Origin: a bacterium
GTDB taxonomy: Bacteria > Cyanobacteriota > Vampirovibrionia > Gastranaerophilales > Gastranaerophilaceae
Direction of reading: 5' to 3'
Assembly (NCBI GenBank): GCA_017541465.1
Contig: JAFXYZ010000056.1
Span: forward strand, 36,686 to 100,685
DNA length: 64,000 nucleotides
This document shows positions 56,874-64,000 of this stretch, piece after piece. The position numbers and the translations under genes were made by a program. Below the pieces are notes generated by a model, which was given only the letters and a program-made list of their open reading frames with translations, was not told the DNA's origin and did not search any database. Within the stretch, counting starts at the first letter, position 1. Each line of letters opens with the position of its first letter.

Positions 56874-57631
56874 ATGTTTAATTTTAAAAACAAATCCGTT
56901 CCTACCCCCCCCACAAAAATAATGATTTTGAGAGTAGTGTAGGTTGGGCATACTTGCCCAACAATTTCAAAAAAACTACCCTCACCCCAGCTCTCTCCCA
57001 AAGGAGAGGGGGATTTACCCTCGCAGAGGTTCTGATAACACTCGTTATTATCGGTGTAATAGCCGCTATAACAGTTCCGACATTAATGAATAAAACAAAT
57101 AATCAGGAATATGTATCAAGACTTAAAAAAGCATATTCAACTCTTTCTCAGGTAACAAACAAGATAATTGCAGACAATGGTATTCCCAGAGGTAGCGATT
57201 GGACTATAAGTGTAGATTCCGTATATAATATGTATAAAAAATATTTGGTAAATGCAAAAGAATGCAGTCATGATTCAGGTTGTTTTTCACAAAAAACTTA
57301 TAAATTCTTAAACGGTGATGATAATCCAGATAATTTTGATGAACATTGGGGATGGCAAAAATTAATATTAGCAGACGGCACTCAAGTTATGTTCCATTCT
57401 GCAAGTAATGAATGTCAGGGCAATTCTCATTGTGCAAGAATTTATGTTGACATAAATGGCGTAAAAAAACCAAACAAATATGGACGTGATTTATTCGTAT
57501 TTGCATTAAGAGAACAAAGTCTATTACCTTATGGTTGTGGTGATAATATTTCAGATAATTGTAATGCTGGTGATAATCATGGTCATACTTGCGCCTGCAA
57601 AGTTTTGCGTGAAGGTGCAATGAATTATTAA
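56874..57631 (+). CDS. Prepilin-like protein E, start codon out of frame at a C8 run
   Basis: The body has GGFTLAEVLITLVIIGVIAAIT and ends CACKVLREGAMNY, like B and C. ATG 56874 (MFNFKNKSVPTPP, behind AGAGAGG) is in a frame that ends at TAG 56940 with the observed eight C. With nine C the frame is open into the pilin, giving 252 residues and a 47-residue leader ending in RRGG before Phe. The only start candidate within the pilin frame is a TTG at 56954 with no ribosome site. So the copy is OFF as written, but by the opposite step from A and D. Confidence 0.75.
56905..56912 (+). repeat. Homopolymer run C8 in prepilin E
   Basis: Eight C in context CCTACCCCCCCCACAAAA. One extra C restores the frame from ATG 56874 to the pilin body. 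Confidence 0.85.
56943..56962. repeat. Palindrome GTTGGGCA/TGCCCAAC in prepilin E leader
   Basis: 8-bp arms with a 4-base loop, of the same family as 56775-56794 and the two GTTGGG palindromes at 19126 and 33099. It is translated in the corrected frame. Confidence 0.7.
56993..57008. repeat. REP-like palindrome in prepilin E leader
   Basis: CTCTCC (56993-56998) pairs with GGAGAG (57003-57008), just before the mature pilin codons. Confidence 0.6.
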
Positions 57632-59125
57632 TTATTTTTTTATTCTTTTTTGGGTATAATCTGATATTTTTTCTGCTTTGGTCAGGTATTCTATCAAAAC
57701 CTCTTGTCTTGAAATATCAAAGACTTCAACAGAGCTGTCGTTTTCTTCTCTTTTGAGTTCGGTTAAACCCGCAACTCCCGTCATTAAAAAGGTATCATAA
57801 ACCCCCGTAAATATTTTATCATCGTCAAAATCGTCAAGATTATATTTTATACTTCCATCCGGGTTTAAAATATGGACATCTTTAACCGAACAATCGGGCT
57901 TTACGGTATATTCCATGCCAGAAACCTGCATAATCCCGGGGTATTTTCTTTCTGCTTTTGCCGTTCTTGCGCAATGCTCCAGAGTTTTTATTATCTGCGC
58001 TTTTGTAATCGGCACTTTGACAAGTTTTGAGGTGGTAAAAGGAAGAATGGAAGCAACCTGCTCTTCTGTTATCTCTTTATTTTCAAAAATATCCCTTATA
58101 GTCCCCGGGTTAACAAACGCAAAATCGGCTTTATTGGTTTTTGTATGGGTATTCACATACCAAAGGTTTGAATCGGCAACAAGATTGGCGGTTTCGCTGT
58201 GCCCCGTCATTCTGTTTGTTTCCGTCATTGGTTTTGGAAGAGTATAAATAGTTTTTCCTTTTATCTCTGAATGTTTATCGGTTTTGGGTGTTTTTAAAAT
58301 TTTGCTCTTACAGTTCAAAAGATTTAAAACCCCTTTGTCGTCAAAATCAAGTTCAAGCATACCAAAATAATCAAGATTTTCTTCAAACCCATGGTTAGCG
58401 CTTCTTCCCGTTGAGACAATAATAACGGGCTCACCTCTTTTAGAAAGCTCCATTCTGTTTACTTCTCTATGGTCATGCCCTCCTATTATAACGTCAATTC
58501 CGCCGAGATGAGCATATTTTTCGTATAAATTTTCACTGTTTTCCCCAAATTCGCCCGTATGAGCGAGAAGAAAAATTTTGTTTACCCCCTTTTTTTCAAG
58601 CTTTTTAACTTCCCGTTTTAAAGAAGATAACGACTGTTCAAAATCCTCAACCTCTAAAGTCTGGTTTTGCTTTGTGTTATAGGCATGTTTTCGGTAGTCT
58701 GAAGGCGAAAGCGCAACTATCCCGATTTTTTCGCCGTTTTTAACAATGATTTTGCTTTTGGGAACATTTTCCCTGAGTTTTTTATCGTTAAAATTCATAT
58801 TTGAGGAAATAAATTTCTTCTGAAGGTCGAATTTTTCGATTAGTCCGTTTAAATACCCTTCCCCTGAGCCTACATCGTGGTTACCGACTGCAAGAGCGTC
58901 TGTGTTTCTGACTAAAATATCCGCAACCAGAGGGTTTAACCTGCTTGCATCAAGAAAAACATCACCGCCAGAGAGTGTCAGGTTCAGGTCGTTTTTTCTC
59001 TCTTTAAAAAACTCATCTCTTGCGCCAAAAAACCCCGGCACATTTTTTATCTGCCCGTGGGAATCATTATAAAATACGGCATTAACCCTGCTGCCCGCAA
59101 ACGATATTATTTTCTGAATATTCAT
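57632..59125 (-). CDS. Metallophosphoesterase/5'-nucleotidase-family protein
   Basis: The 497-residue protein has the two-metal phosphoesterase motifs VFYNDSHGQI, GGDVF, GNHDVG, LLAHTGE and IGGHDHREVN. A 5'-nucleotidase C-terminal domain follows, with NPGTIRDIF and the late substrate-binding region. Relatives of this type hydrolyse 5'-nucleotides or UDP-sugars and are normally periplasmic. Here no signal peptide is visible (MNIQKIISFAGSRVNAVFYN), so it may be cytosolic or misannotated at the start. It is convergent with prepilin E, with no gap. Confidence 0.85.
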   Translation of the reverse strand: MNIQKIISFAGSRVNAVFYNDSHGQIKNVPGFFGARDEFFKERKNDLNLTLSGGDVFLDASRLNPLVADILVRNTDALAVGNHDVGSGEGYLNGLIEKFDLQKKFISSNMNFNDKKLRENVPKSKIIVKNGEKIGIVALSPSDYRKHAYNTKQNQTLEVEDFEQSLSSLKREVKKLEKKGVNKIFLLAHTGEFGENSENLYEKYAHLGGIDVIIGGHDHREVNRMELSKRGEPVIIVSTGRSANHGFEENLDYFGMLELDFDDKGVLNLLNCKSKILKTPKTDKHSEIKGKTIYTLPKPMTETNRMTGHSETANLVADSNLWYVNTHTKTNKADFAFVNPGTIRDIFENKEITEEQVASILPFTTSKLVKVPITKAQIIKTLEHCARTAKAERKYPGIMQVSGMEYTVKPDCSVKDVHILNPDGSIKYNLDDFDDDKIFTGVYDTFLMTGVAGLTELKREENDSSVEVFDISRQEVLIEYLTKAEKISDYTQKRIKK

Positions 59126-59154
59126 ACATGTTCAAAATAACATAAAAATTTTTT

Positions 59155-59183
59155 TTGCCATAAAAAGCTGTTTTTCATATAAT
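59155..59183 (+). promoter_or_regulatory. Near-consensus promoter for manC
   Basis: TTGCCA (59155-59160), 17-base spacer, TATAAT (59178-59183), about 35 bases before the start codon. Confidence 0.7.
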
Positions 59184-59217
59184 AGAAGAGAGGTTTCGTT
59201 ATTTAATGAGGAAAGAA

Positions 59218-60606
59218 ATGAAAAGCATTATTTTAGCAGGGGGAAGCGGGAGCAGATTATGGCCTTTATCGAGAGATGAATACCCAAAACAACTCCTGTC
59301 TTTTGACGAAAATGAAAGCCTCCTTCAAAAGACCTTCAAAAGACTGTCTTTATTTTCAAAACCCTCTGAAATCGTTACAATAACGAACGTTAAACACTAT
59401 ACAAACATAAAACTTCAGTTAAATAAAATAGATAAAACAAATGTTGTTCTCGGGGAACCGATAGGAAAAAACACCGCACCCGCGATAGCTTCCGTGCTTC
59501 AGTATTTTAAACAGACCTCAGAGGGCGATGATATTATTCTTATTGCGCCTTCAGACCATTTAATAAAAAATACGGAAGCCTTTAAAAAGACGGTCGAAGA
59601 GGCTGTTCTTTTAGCAGAGCAGGGTTATATCGTAACCTTCGGGATAAAACCAAGCTACATTGAAACCGGCTACGGCTACATAAAAACCCAAAAACCTTTA
59701 TCAACAGGGTTTAAGGTAGAAAAATTTGTTGAAAAACCCGATATGGAAACCGCCGAAAAATACCTCAAAAGCGGTGACTATTACTGGAATGGCGGTATTT
59801 TCATGGGAAAACTTTCAGTATTTTTGGAGGAATTTAAAAAATTCGCGCCCGAAATTTTCAGTAATTTAAATAATTTTGATTTTAAAAACGAAACCAAAAT
59901 AGCCTATAACATTTATGAAAAAATGCCCTCAATCTCTATCGATTATGCCATTATGGAAAAATCGGACAAAATTGCGCTCGTCGAGCTTCAGTCCGACTGG
60001 AACGATTTGGGTTCATGGCAATCGCTTTGGGGAATAAAAGAAAAAGACGAAAACGGAAATGTTTTAACAGGAAAAGTGGTCGTTGATAAGGTCAAAAACT
60101 CGCTTATTTATTCCCAGAAGGAAATTGTTGCTGTGTCAGGCTTAGAAGATATTATCCTTGTTGAAACAGAGGACGCAATTATGGCATGCAAGATGAGTGA
60201 ATCTCAGAGTGTCAAAAATCTGTATGAGAAATTAAAAGCCCTCGAAAGCGACACTACAAAACTTCACAAGACTGTTTATCGTCCCTGGGGCTATTATACC
60301 TGTATGAACAGCGGAGAAGGGTATCTGACAAAGACTATCTGCGTACTTCCAAAGCAGAAGCTCTCAATTCAGTCTCACAACCACCGCTCGGAACACTGGG
60401 TTGTGCTTGAAGGCAAGGCACTTGTTTATAAAGACGGAAAAGAATATAACATCTATCCCGGGGAAAGCATAGACATTCCTCTCGGGGTTAAACATTCGCT
60501 TCAGAACCCTTATGATGAAGAATTAAAGATTATAGAAGTCCAAAAAGGCGATTATATCTCAGAAGACGACATAATCAGATACGAGGATTGCTACGGCAGA
60601 GTTTAA
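59218..60606 (+). CDS. manC: Mannose-1-phosphate guanylyltransferase / mannose-6-phosphate isomerase
   Basis: This is a bifunctional enzyme making GDP-mannose. The N-terminal nucleotidyltransferase has AGGSGSRLWPLSRDEYPKQL, then FVEKPD and the YYWNGGIF region. The C-terminal cupin isomerase has YRPWGYYTCMNSGEGYLTK, then QSHNHRSEHWVVLEG, with metal-binding His residues. ATG 59218 is preceded by GAGGAAAGAA; ATG 59206 would add four residues. It is 462 residues, family length. GDP-mannose may feed O-antigen or capsule sugars. Confidence 0.94.
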   Translation: MKSIILAGGSGSRLWPLSRDEYPKQLLSFDENESLLQKTFKRLSLFSKPSEIVTITNVKHYTNIKLQLNKIDKTNVVLGEPIGKNTAPAIASVLQYFKQTSEGDDIILIAPSDHLIKNTEAFKKTVEEAVLLAEQGYIVTFGIKPSYIETGYGYIKTQKPLSTGFKVEKFVEKPDMETAEKYLKSGDYYWNGGIFMGKLSVFLEEFKKFAPEIFSNLNNFDFKNETKIAYNIYEKMPSISIDYAIMEKSDKIALVELQSDWNDLGSWQSLWGIKEKDENGNVLTGKVVVDKVKNSLIYSQKEIVAVSGLEDIILVETEDAIMACKMSESQSVKNLYEKLKALESDTTKLHKTVYRPWGYYTCMNSGEGYLTKTICVLPKQKLSIQSHNHRSEHWVVLEGKALVYKDGKEYNIYPGESIDIPLGVKHSLQNPYDEELKIIEVQKGDYISEDDIIRYEDCYGRV

Positions 60607-60639
60607 TTTCTTCCCATAAAATTGCAGGGTAGACTGTAG

Positions 60640-60657
60640 GGTAGACTTTAGTCTACC
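60640..60657. repeat. Palindrome GGTAGACTTTAGTCTACC
   Basis: GGTAGACT/AGTCTACC with a 2-base centre, preceded by a partial duplicate of its left arm (AGGGTAGACTGT at 60626). It sits between the convergent manC and rfbB genes, and has no T-run. Confidence 0.65.
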
Positions 60658-60672
60658 AATAGAAAATTTGGG

Positions 60673-61656
60673 TTAAACCAAACTCTTTTTCTTATCTTCT
60701 ATGGCTTTTATCCAGTCCTGATTATTAAGATACCAGTCAATAGTGAGCTTGATACCTTCTTCAAAGGTTATGGACGGTTTCCAGCCGAGTTCAGCGGTTA
60801 TTTTATCGTTTGAAATAGCATATCTTCTGTCGTGTCCGAGCCTGTCCTGAACGTATTCTATAGAGCTTTCGTCTTTGCCCATAGCATCTAAGATAAGATG
60901 AGTAATTTCCATATTTGTCTTTTCGTTATGTCCGCCGATGTTATAGACTTCCCCTATTTTGCCCTTATGAAGAACAACGTCAATGGCTTCACAGTGGTCA
61001 TAAACATAGAGCCAGTCTCTGACGTTCAGGCCGTCACCGTAAACAGGGACTTTTTCACCTTTTAATAATCTTGAAATAAAGAAAGGAATAAGTTTTTCAG
61101 GGTATTGATATGGCCCGTAGTTGTTTGAACAACGGGTGTTTAAGGTAGGAAGTCCGTAAGTTTCTCTGTAAGCGCGGACGAGCATATCGGCACTTGCTTT
61201 ACTTGCGGAATACGGACTGTTCGGAGCAAGCGGTGTGGTTTCATAGAAATACCCTGTTTTCCCTAAAGTTCCGTAAACTTCATCGGTTGAAACCTGAAGA
61301 TACTTTTCAACTCCAAGCTCTTTGCTTGCCTGCAAAAGATTTAAAGTGCCCTGAACATTTGTTTCGATAAAGATTTCAGGGTGTTTAATGGAATTATCCA
61401 CGTGTGATTCCGCCGCAAAATTAACAACACAGTCGGTTTCTTTTATTAAATCTCTGACAAGGTTTCTGTCGCAGATGTTTCCGTGAACAAAGGTATAATT
61501 CGGGTTAGTTTCAACATCTCTGAGGTTTTCTATATTTCCGCAATATGTCAGAGCATCAAGATTGATGACTTTATAATCGGGGTGTTTTTTTAAGACGTGT
61601 CTTACAAAACAACTTCCGATAAATCCTGCGCCGCCTGTTACCAATAGTGTTGTCAT
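60673..61656 (-). CDS. rfbB: dTDP-glucose 4,6-dehydratase
   Basis: RfbB converts dTDP-glucose to dTDP-4-keto-6-deoxyglucose. The 327-residue extended SDR has GGAGFIGSCFVRH (NAD site), VNFAAESHVDNSI, the STDEVYGTLG catalytic region, YSASKASADMLV (YxxxK) and NNYGPYQYPEKLIP. The start overlaps the rfbC stop (TAATG). The partner genes rfbA and rfbD are not in the window. Confidence 0.95.
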   Translation of the reverse strand: MTTLLVTGGAGFIGSCFVRHVLKKHPDYKVINLDALTYCGNIENLRDVETNPNYTFVHGNICDRNLVRDLIKETDCVVNFAAESHVDNSIKHPEIFIETNVQGTLNLLQASKELGVEKYLQVSTDEVYGTLGKTGYFYETTPLAPNSPYSASKASADMLVRAYRETYGLPTLNTRCSNNYGPYQYPEKLIPFFISRLLKGEKVPVYGDGLNVRDWLYVYDHCEAIDVVLHKGKIGEVYNIGGHNEKTNMEITHLILDAMGKDESSIEYVQDRLGHDRRYAISNDKITAELGWKPSITFEEGIKLTIDWYLNNQDWIKAIEDKKKSLV

Positions 61657-62213
61657 TATATTAACTCCTCTTTGTTAATTTCTTTAAATGTGGGCTGTAC
61701 CTTGTCTTTTTCGGACAAAATCGGCTCAAAATCAATTTCCCAGTCGATATTTATATCTTTATCGCACCAAAGCATACCTCTGTCAGCCTGAGGGGCATAT
61801 TCCCCGGATGCCTTATATAATAATTCAGCTTCATCGGATAATACCACAAACCCGTGGGCAAAGCCTTCGGGGATAAAGAGCATGTGCTTGTTTTCTTCCG
61901 ATAATTCAACCTTAACATATTGCCCGAGGGTTGGAGAGTTTGGTCTCATATCAACCGCAACATCATAAATTCTTCCTCTTGAACATCTGACAAGTTTTGC
62001 CTGCATATAAGGTTTTGCCTGATAATGAAGTCCCCGAAGAACGTGAGCGGTTGATTTTGAATGGTTATCCTGATTAAATTCAACCTCTATTCCGTTTTTG
62101 ATAAAGTCTGATTTTTTATAACTTTCAAGGAAAAATCCTCTGTTATCACCAAAAACTTTTGGTTTAACCAAAATTACATCTTTTATTTTCTGTCGTTCAA
62201 ATTCAAATGGCAT
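61656..62213 (-). CDS. rfbC: dTDP-4-dehydrorhamnose 3,5-epimerase
   Basis: RfbC epimerises the keto sugar on the way to dTDP-rhamnose. The 185-residue cupin has GDNRGFFLESYKK, the catalytic His in LRGLHYQ, the region RCSRGRIYDVAVDMRPNSPT and FIPEGFAHGFVVL. ATG 62213 follows AAGGAG at good spacing; the open frame to 62231 overlaps that site. It is first in rfbC-rfbB and divergent from galE. Confidence 0.95.
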   Translation of the reverse strand: MPFEFERQKIKDVILVKPKVFGDNRGFFLESYKKSDFIKNGIEVEFNQDNHSKSTAHVLRGLHYQAKPYMQAKLVRCSRGRIYDVAVDMRPNSPTLGQYVKVELSEENKHMLFIPEGFAHGFVVLSDEAELLYKASGEYAPQADRGMLWCDKDINIDWEIDFEPILSEKDKVQPTFKEINKEELI

Positions 62214-62282
62214 TTTATACTCCTTAACCACAAAAATATTTTAACATTTCAAAAAAAAAAATAGAACTTTACCCTCAATAAA

Positions 62283-62291
62283 TGTTACAAT
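62283..62291 (+). promoter_or_regulatory. Extended -10 element for galE
   Basis: TGTTACAAT (TGn plus TACAAT), 32 bases before ATG 62324; the -35 region is weak. Confidence 0.4.
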
Positions 62292-62323
62292 AGAGAAAGA
62301 AAAAACAGAAAACAGGATAAAAG

Positions 62324-63322
62324 ATGTTTGAAAAACAGATTTTAGTAACGGGCGGAGCGGGATATATAGGAAGCCATTGTGCTCTTGCACTTTTAAAAAA
62401 AGGCTTTAGTGTTGTTATATATGATAACCTCTCAACAGGCCATATTGAAACCGTTGAAACCTTAAAAAAATATGGAAAATTAACTTTTTCGGAAGGCGAT
62501 TTATCCGATTTTGAAACCCTAAACACCCTGTTTAAACAAAATAATATTGACTCTGTTCTTCACTTTGCCGCTGTTTCGCTTGTCGGGGAAAGTGTTCAAA
62601 ACCCGCAGAAGTATTATCTGAATAACGTCTGTGGAACTCTTAACCTTTTAAAAGCTATGATTGAGAACGAAGTCAAAAAAATTATTTTCTCTTCTACTGC
62701 ATCCATTTACGGGGAACCCCAATACACCCCTGTTGATGAAAACCACCCTCAAAACCCGATTAACCCCTATGGAAACACCAAATTAATGATTGAAAAAATC
62801 TTAGATGATTTTGACAGAGCCTATAGGCTGCGCTCCGTTCGTCTGAGGTATTTTAATGTAGCAGGAGCAGACTCTGAAAGTGTTTTAGGGGAATGGCACA
62901 GCCCCGAAACACATTTGATTCCGAATATTTTAAAATCAACTTTTTCAAAGTCAAAAACTTTTGAGATGTATGGGAATGATTACGAAACAAAAGACGGAAC
63001 CTGCGTTCGCGACTACATAAACATAGAAGATTTAATCAACGCACACCTTTTAGCGCTGGATTATTTAAACAATGGCGGAAAAACAGACTTTTTCAACCTC
63101 GGAACAAAAGAAGGAAACACCGTAAAAGAGGTATTTTCCCTCTGCGAAGAAATAACGGCGCAGCAAATTCCCGTTAAAATTATGCCGAGGCGTGAAGGCG
63201 ATCCTGCCGTTTTGGTGGCAGATAATTCAAAAGCAAAAGAAATTCTGGGCTGGACACCTAAAAGGTCGCTGAAGGACAGTATTAAAACCGCTTTTGAATG
63301 GGAAAAGAAGCTAAATTCATAG
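62324..63322 (+). CDS. galE: UDP-glucose 4-epimerase
   Basis: GalE interconverts UDP-glucose and UDP-galactose. The 332-residue SDR has VTGGAGYIGSHCALALL, YDNLSTGH, HFAAVSLVGESV, SSTASIYG, the YGNTKLMIE (YxxxK) motif, RYFNVAGAD and the late RRGDPA-like PRREGDPAVLVAD. Its last 6 bases overlap the convergent epimerase gene. Confidence 0.95.
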   Translation: MFEKQILVTGGAGYIGSHCALALLKKGFSVVIYDNLSTGHIETVETLKKYGKLTFSEGDLSDFETLNTLFKQNNIDSVLHFAAVSLVGESVQNPQKYYLNNVCGTLNLLKAMIENEVKKIIFSSTASIYGEPQYTPVDENHPQNPINPYGNTKLMIEKILDDFDRAYRLRSVRLRYFNVAGADSESVLGEWHSPETHLIPNILKSTFSKSKTFEMYGNDYETKDGTCVRDYINIEDLINAHLLALDYLNNGGKTDFFNLGTKEGNTVKEVFSLCEEITAQQIPVKIMPRREGDPAVLVADNSKAKEILGWTPKRSLKDSIKTAFEWEKKLNS

Positions 63323-64000
63323 TGTTTTTAAATAATTAAACAGTTTTTTGAGCCCTTCTTTATACGAAGTAAACTCAAAATCGGGCAAAAGTTCCGTTAA
63401 GCTTGAGTTATCGCCCGTATATTCAAAATTCATTTTTTCATTTTTTATTATAATTTCAGATTTAAAATCAGAAATTTCGTTTACTGTTTGAGCGATTTTT
63501 AAAAGCGAAATACTTTCTGTGGGTGTTGCGTTTAAAATATTATATTTTGGTTTATTAAACATCAAAAATTCAACTATTTTGATTAAATCTTCGATATATA
63601 AATAATCAAAAACAACATTTTGGTTAATTATAATCGGCTGGTTTTTAAGGTTTTGAAAAATTGCATAGGAGGGAAACCTTGACGGCTTTTCGTTTTTACC
63701 ATAACAACCAAAAATATTTAAACAAACACAGTCCTCTCTGTTTTGAATTTTTTGGGCAAGGCGCATTTTTGCTTCGCCGTAGAGTTCTTTGGGAATAAAT
63801 TTCCCTATCTCTTCTTCTCTGACCTTATGAAGCTCTCTGAACCGCCCGTACATAGCACCTGAGCCAAACAAAACCATTCTTGTTTCTTTTTTTTTGCTCT
63901 CTAAAAGGTTATCGAGCATGGAAAGATTATCCTCAACCGTTGACGGTCTGTCCTCCACCCCTCTCTCGCCCCCTGTGGAAGCGCAGTGGATAATAAAATC
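63317..64000 (-). CDS. NAD-dependent epimerase/dehydratase (5' end outside window)
   Basis: The frame is open to the window edge and includes DFIIHCASTGGERGVEDRPS at the edge. This matches the mid-Rossmann 'HCAS..G' segment of extended SDR enzymes, so the NAD-binding N-terminus lies beyond 64000. The visible part has a strand MVLFGSGAMYG, the YGEAKM (YxxxK) active-site motif, a later DYLYIEDLIKIVEFLM segment and a C-terminal EGLKKLFNYL helix. It is probably a nucleotide-sugar epimerase of the surface-polysaccharide region. The exact substrate is unknown. Confidence 0.85.
   Translation of the reverse strand, partial: DFIIHCASTGGERGVEDRPSTVEDNLSMLDNLLESKKKETRMVLFGSGAMYGRFRELHKVREEEIGKFIPKELYGEAKMRLAQKIQNREDCVCLNIFGCYGKNEKPSRFPSYAIFQNLKNQPIIINQNVVFDYLYIEDLIKIVEFLMFNKPKYNILNATPTESISLLKIAQTVNEISDFKSEIIIKNEKMNFEYTGDNSSLTELLPDFEFTSYKEGLKKLFNYLKTL

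Noticed and set aside
56648..57001. N-terminal extension of the WG-repeat protein
   Set aside because: It would bury the signal peptide inside the protein and translate three palindromes antisense to prepilin E; ATG 56647 with a signal peptide is better.
63930..63999. CCACCCC...GGGGGTGG-like palindrome near the window end
   Set aside because: It lies in the conserved coding part of the epimerase and pairs imperfectly; no link to the REP-like repeats.

Overview
The window looks like part of a chromosome from a low-GC, Gram-negative bacterium. The best fit is a gut-type, non-photosynthetic relative of Cyanobacteria (Melainabacteria/Vampirovibrionia, order Gastranaerophilales). This placement is inferred from recognised protein families and gene order, not from a tree. 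Supporting points are a Kdo transferase (lipopolysaccharide), type IV pilus genes, several prepilin-like proteins with the N-terminal core FTLAEVLITLVIIG, a ribosomal block ending rpoA-rplQ-truA-rplM-rpsI, and no photosynthesis genes. I saw no tRNA, rRNA, CRISPR array, transposase or prophage gene.

Layout. 1-6134: a partial membrane-anchored protein, mutS, a polytopic GT-C-like membrane protein and rimO. 6117-12625 (minus): smc-scpA-scpB followed by a membrane-anchored metzincin/TPR protein. 12792-15374: pilT, recO, deoC. 15375-19056: a radical SAM gene, an unknown coiled-coil gene and groES-groL. 19090-21020: a short structured transcript that may encode a 24-residue hydrophobic peptide, then two prepilin-like genes. 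21199-27905: a small unknown gene, a TPR protein, a DUF2157-like membrane protein, a GH57 enzyme and a Tat-signal radical SAM protein. 28203-33094: infA-rpmJ-rpsM-rpsK-rpsD-rpoA-rplQ-truA-rplM-rpsI. 33326-36406: a radical SAM/SPASM protein, a damaged prepilin gene and rpsF-ssb-rpsR. 36500-46209: waaA, secA, dnaE, an HD-GYP response regulator and tpiA. 46278-52925: a fourth prepilin gene, small unknown genes, pyrF-ald and a two-component system. 52926-59125: an AsmA-like protein, a WG-repeat protein, a fifth prepilin gene and a 5'-nucleotidase-like enzyme. 59218-64000: sugar-nucleotide genes manC, rfbB, rfbC, galE and a partial epimerase.

The most notable signal is a set of four dispersed prepilin-like genes with a common 5' architecture: an extended -10 promoter, 33-36 bases to the ATG, a GAGAG-type ribosome site, a short K/N-rich opening, a run of 8 or 9 C, then a 47-61 codon leader containing palindromic repeats, then FTLAEV. 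In three genes the start codon is out of frame with the pilin body by exactly one base at the C run, and the corrected frame is fully open. In the fourth the leader is in frame but the body carries a 1-base deletion. This is what a family of phase-variable (contingency) pilin genes would look like. A fifth gene (20337-21020) lacks the C run and is intact. PilT at 12792 suggests that retractable pili or related machinery are present in the cell.
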